From positions 1 to 51,646 of the forward strand of contig JACKIB010000028.1 of NCBI GenBank assembly GCA_020638695.1: a stretch of 51,646 nt of DNA, in the 5' to 3' direction. A model generated the notes under the pieces. The model was not told where the DNA came from. It searched no databases and was given only the letters and a program-made list of their open reading frames with translations. This document shows positions 50,238-51,646 of this stretch, piece after piece. The DNA is from Planctomycetota bacterium. Lineage in GTDB: Bacteria; Planctomycetota; UBA1135; UBA2386. Within the stretch, counting starts at the first letter, position 1. The number at the start of each line of letters is the position of its first letter. The position numbers were made by a program, and so were the translations under genes.

Positions 50238-50541
50238 GCCCCGCCGGGCTGCCATACGACACGTCGACGTCGATGCCGGCAATGGCGATCCCCGCGGCGA
50301 GGAAACGCCCGAACATCCCGGTCTCGGCGTCGCCCGGCAGGCGCGCCAGGGTCGGCGCATACCGAACCCAAGGCCATGTGCCGGCCGCGGGCTCCTGCAG
50401 TTCGAGGACGAACCCCGTGCATCCATCGATCGCGAAGACCTCGCCCGGAAGGGGAAGGTCCTTGGTCTGGGCAACCGCGGCGGGAAGTGCCGCGGTGACG
50501 ACGATGAGCAGTTGAAGGAGCGGGACGACGAGGCGACTCAC
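50238..50541 (-). pseudogene. N-terminal fragment of a secreted alpha/beta-hydrolase-like protein
   Basis: About 101 residues from an ATG at 50541: a signal peptide (L-V-V-P-L-L-Q-L-L-I-V-V-T-A-A-L-P-A), then a sequence like the first third of a secreted prolyl-oligopeptidase-type hydrolase (W-V-R-Y-A-P-T-L, F-L-A-A-G-I-A-I-A-G-I-D-V, S-Y-G-S-P-A-G). After G-S-P-A-G-R the frame continues through the reverse strand of another fragment. The nucleophile elbow and the rest of the enzyme are missing. Confidence 0.55.
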
Positions 50542-50584
50542 GCCGCGAGCCCAGGGATTCTGCGGCGTCCCGACGCCGCCCCTC

Positions 50585-50962
50585 TCAAGAGGCGGCCGCC
50601 GCGCCGCCCACGGCCTCTTCGGGCGACTGCCTGCGCCGACGCAACACGCGAGTCAGCACGAACACCCCCGCGCAGAAGACCCCGGCAGGCATCCAGCCGA
50701 ACAGGATGCTGCCGACGAGGTTCGCGCCGTCCGCGAAGGCCTCATCGGGCGGGTTGTTGATCCCCTGCCACGCGCCGTATCCGTAGTGCATCCCGGCGGC
50801 CAACGAGAACCACACCGCGACGACCGCGACCAGCAGGAGCGGCAGGATCACCAAGGGGCTCTTCCGCGTCGCGGCGAACCACGCCAGCGATCCGCCCACG
50901 AGGCAGCCTCCCGCGAGGGACGGATAGAGCACGGCCTGCAGCTCGTTGATGGCGATGGGCAT
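50585..50962 (-). CDS. Small polytopic membrane protein
   Basis: A 125-residue protein from the ATG at 50962; an upstream ATG at 51019 adds 19 non-hydrophobic residues. Three hydrophobic segments are visible: about residues 9-27 (A-V-L-Y-P-S-L-A-G-G-C-L-V-G-G-S-L), 33-53 (L-V-I-L-P-L-L-L-V-A-V-V-A-V-W-F) and 80-103 (L-V-G-S-I-L-F-G-W-M-P-A-G-V-F). It ends in a basic R-R-R-R patch and an Ala-rich tail. Family unknown. It lies among gene remnants but its own frame is intact. Confidence 0.6.
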   Translation of the reverse strand: MPIAINELQAVLYPSLAGGCLVGGSLAWFAATRKSPLVILPLLLVAVVAVWFSLAAGMHYGYGAWQGINNPPDEAFADGANLVGSILFGWMPAGVFCAGVFVLTRVLRRRRQSPEEAVGGAAAAS

Positions 50963-51058
50963 GCCAGGACTTTGCCTTACAAAGTCCACTCTGTCAAGCA
51001 CCGAGTCCAGGCCCGCCATGTGGGGATCCCACGAACGAGTCGCGGCAGGCAGCCGCGC

Positions 51059-51444
51059 TCAGTTGCCCAGTGTGATGCTCGGCCCCGGCGTGAACGCGAC
51101 GCCCGCCGACGCACCTGCGTCGCTTGGATCGCCTGCGCATGGACCACGGCACCGCAGAGCGCGCCGTCACCGGGGATCGGCAGCGGATGCGAGCCGTCGG
51201 CGGCGGGCGGCATCGGGATCTTGTCGGTGACGAGCGGGTTCAGCAACAGGGTGCCGCCGGACGGGGTGGGGATCGCTGCATGGCTGGCGCCGAAGAAGAT
51301 CCCGCCGATCGTGGCCGCGGCGTGGTCGCCACCTGCTGACGGAGGCACCCGGCCACGGATGCACCCGCGCCACCGGGGGGTGACGGGCAGCGATTCGTCG
51401 GGGATGATCCGAGCAGAACCGCGTCTCGAATCGACATACCGCAT
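51059..51444 (-). pseudogene. Frameshifted 3' end of a secreted-protein gene
   Basis: The minus-strand frame from 51444 reads G-G-T-L-L-L-N-P-L-V, P-L-P-I-P-G-D-G-A-L-C-G and H-A-Q-A-I-Q-A, which is the C-terminal domain pattern of planctomycete secreted proteins. At about 51118-51121 it continues out of frame. One base shifted, the expected ending D-A-G-A-S-A-G-V-A-F-T-P-G-P-S-I-T-L-G-N and a TGA at 51059-51061 follow at once. A one-base deletion explains both frames. The N-terminal half of such a protein is not visible, so the gene is probably also 5'-truncated. Confidence 0.6.
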
Positions 51445-51470
51445 GAGGAAGTCCCGCAGGACAGCGTTCC

Positions 51471-51646
51471 GTTGAATCCGGTAGAGGCCGCGCTGGACCG
51501 ATGCCTGCAGCTACCGGATGCCGAATTCGCTGCGGCCATCGACGCGGAATGTCTGCGACAGCCGGACCTTGCGGCCGACCTGCGGACACAGGTCGCGCGA
51601 CTGCATCGGTTGGGCATGGTGCCGGCGGGTGGGCCGGGTGGCTCGA
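51471..51646 (+). CDS. Partial gene, probable serine/threonine protein kinase N-terminus
   Basis: An open plus-strand frame runs off the window edge. From a TTG at 51471, with AGGA about 10 nt upstream, 58 codons read V-E-A-A-L-D-R-C-L-Q-L-P-D-A-E-F, then A-A-I-D-A-E-C, P-D-L-A-A-D-L-R-T-Q-V-A-R-L and a Gly-rich stretch. A helical leader with L-P-x-x-E and a later P-x-L-x-x-x-L-R-x-x-V often precedes the catalytic domain of planctomycete Hanks-type kinases. The kinase domain lies beyond the window, so the call rests on the leader alone. Confidence 0.45.

Noticed and set aside
48943..50541. A 532-residue open frame on the minus strand as one protein
   Set aside because: It consists of a truncated hydrolase N-terminus, then the reverse strand of a plus-strand gene fragment (Arg/Glu-rich, low complexity), then an unrelated protein. 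High GC keeps the frame open; I annotate the parts separately.
1..51646. CRISPR arrays, tRNA or rRNA genes
   Set aside because: No regularly spaced repeats with unique spacers, and no cloverleaf or rRNA-like sequence was found by reading; a covariance search would be needed to exclude a tRNA completely.

Overview
The window is a high-GC bacterial chromosome segment, almost certainly from a planctomycete (Planctomycetota). The strongest evidence is the gene set at 29077-36470. It pairs an ECF sigma factor and anti-sigma factor with a DUF1549/DUF1553 protein, a Tat-type DUF1501 protein, a planctomycete-type cytochrome c fused to leucine-rich repeats, and a HEAT protein. Secreted HEAT, carboxypeptidase-regulatory and FTP/M36 proteins and a probable Ser/Thr-kinase N-terminus at the right edge fit the same assignment. 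I found no tRNA, rRNA or CRISPR array.

Layout. 134-1563: two tandem, overlapping, paralogous membrane proteins. 1705-4695: a large secreted or anchored carboxypeptidase-regulatory-domain protein. 4913-6085: an orphan glycosyltransferase. 6082-6594: three different palindromic elements (MITE-like) laid end to end, sharing CTAG junctions. 6606-12829: SGNH hydrolase, DUF4386 membrane protein, HEAT-repeat protein, and an aspartate ammonia-lyase with an N-terminal cyclic-nucleotide-binding domain. 12955-14484 (minus): an ECF sigma factor and a membrane protein that may be its anti-sigma factor. 14699-25874: a tightly packed nine-gene operon (hydrolase-GT2 fusion, acyl carrier protein, ketosynthase, GNAT, ABC exporter, three GT-B-like glycosyltransferases, polysaccharide deacetylase). 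25887-28692 (minus): VWA/HEAT protein, small acidic protein and cytochrome c lipoprotein. 29077-36470: the ECF/DUF1549/DUF1501 operon. 36952-37974 (minus): secreted protein. 38074-40604 (minus): ABC-2 transporter pair. 40685-41377: orphan prepilin-like protein. 41432-44419 (minus): secreted M36-like metalloprotease. 44918-46364: THUMP-like methyltransferase and a short TfoX-N protein. 46365-51444: a decaying zone of truncated or frameshifted genes around a second, inverted copy of one palindromic element and a few intact small genes. 51471 to the end: a partial probable kinase gene.

Two themes deserve attention. First, the 14699-25874 operon combines fatty-acyl machinery (ACP, ketosynthase, GNAT) with membrane glycan synthesis, deacetylation and ABC export. 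It looks like a dedicated pathway for an acylated glycan or glycolipid, and I cannot match it to a named system. Second, at least three families of small palindromic elements occur between genes. They are bounded by TA or CTAG, nest in and abut one another, and twice begin exactly at a TAG stop codon. One family has two copies 40 kb apart that differ at one of 169 positions, so it was mobile recently.
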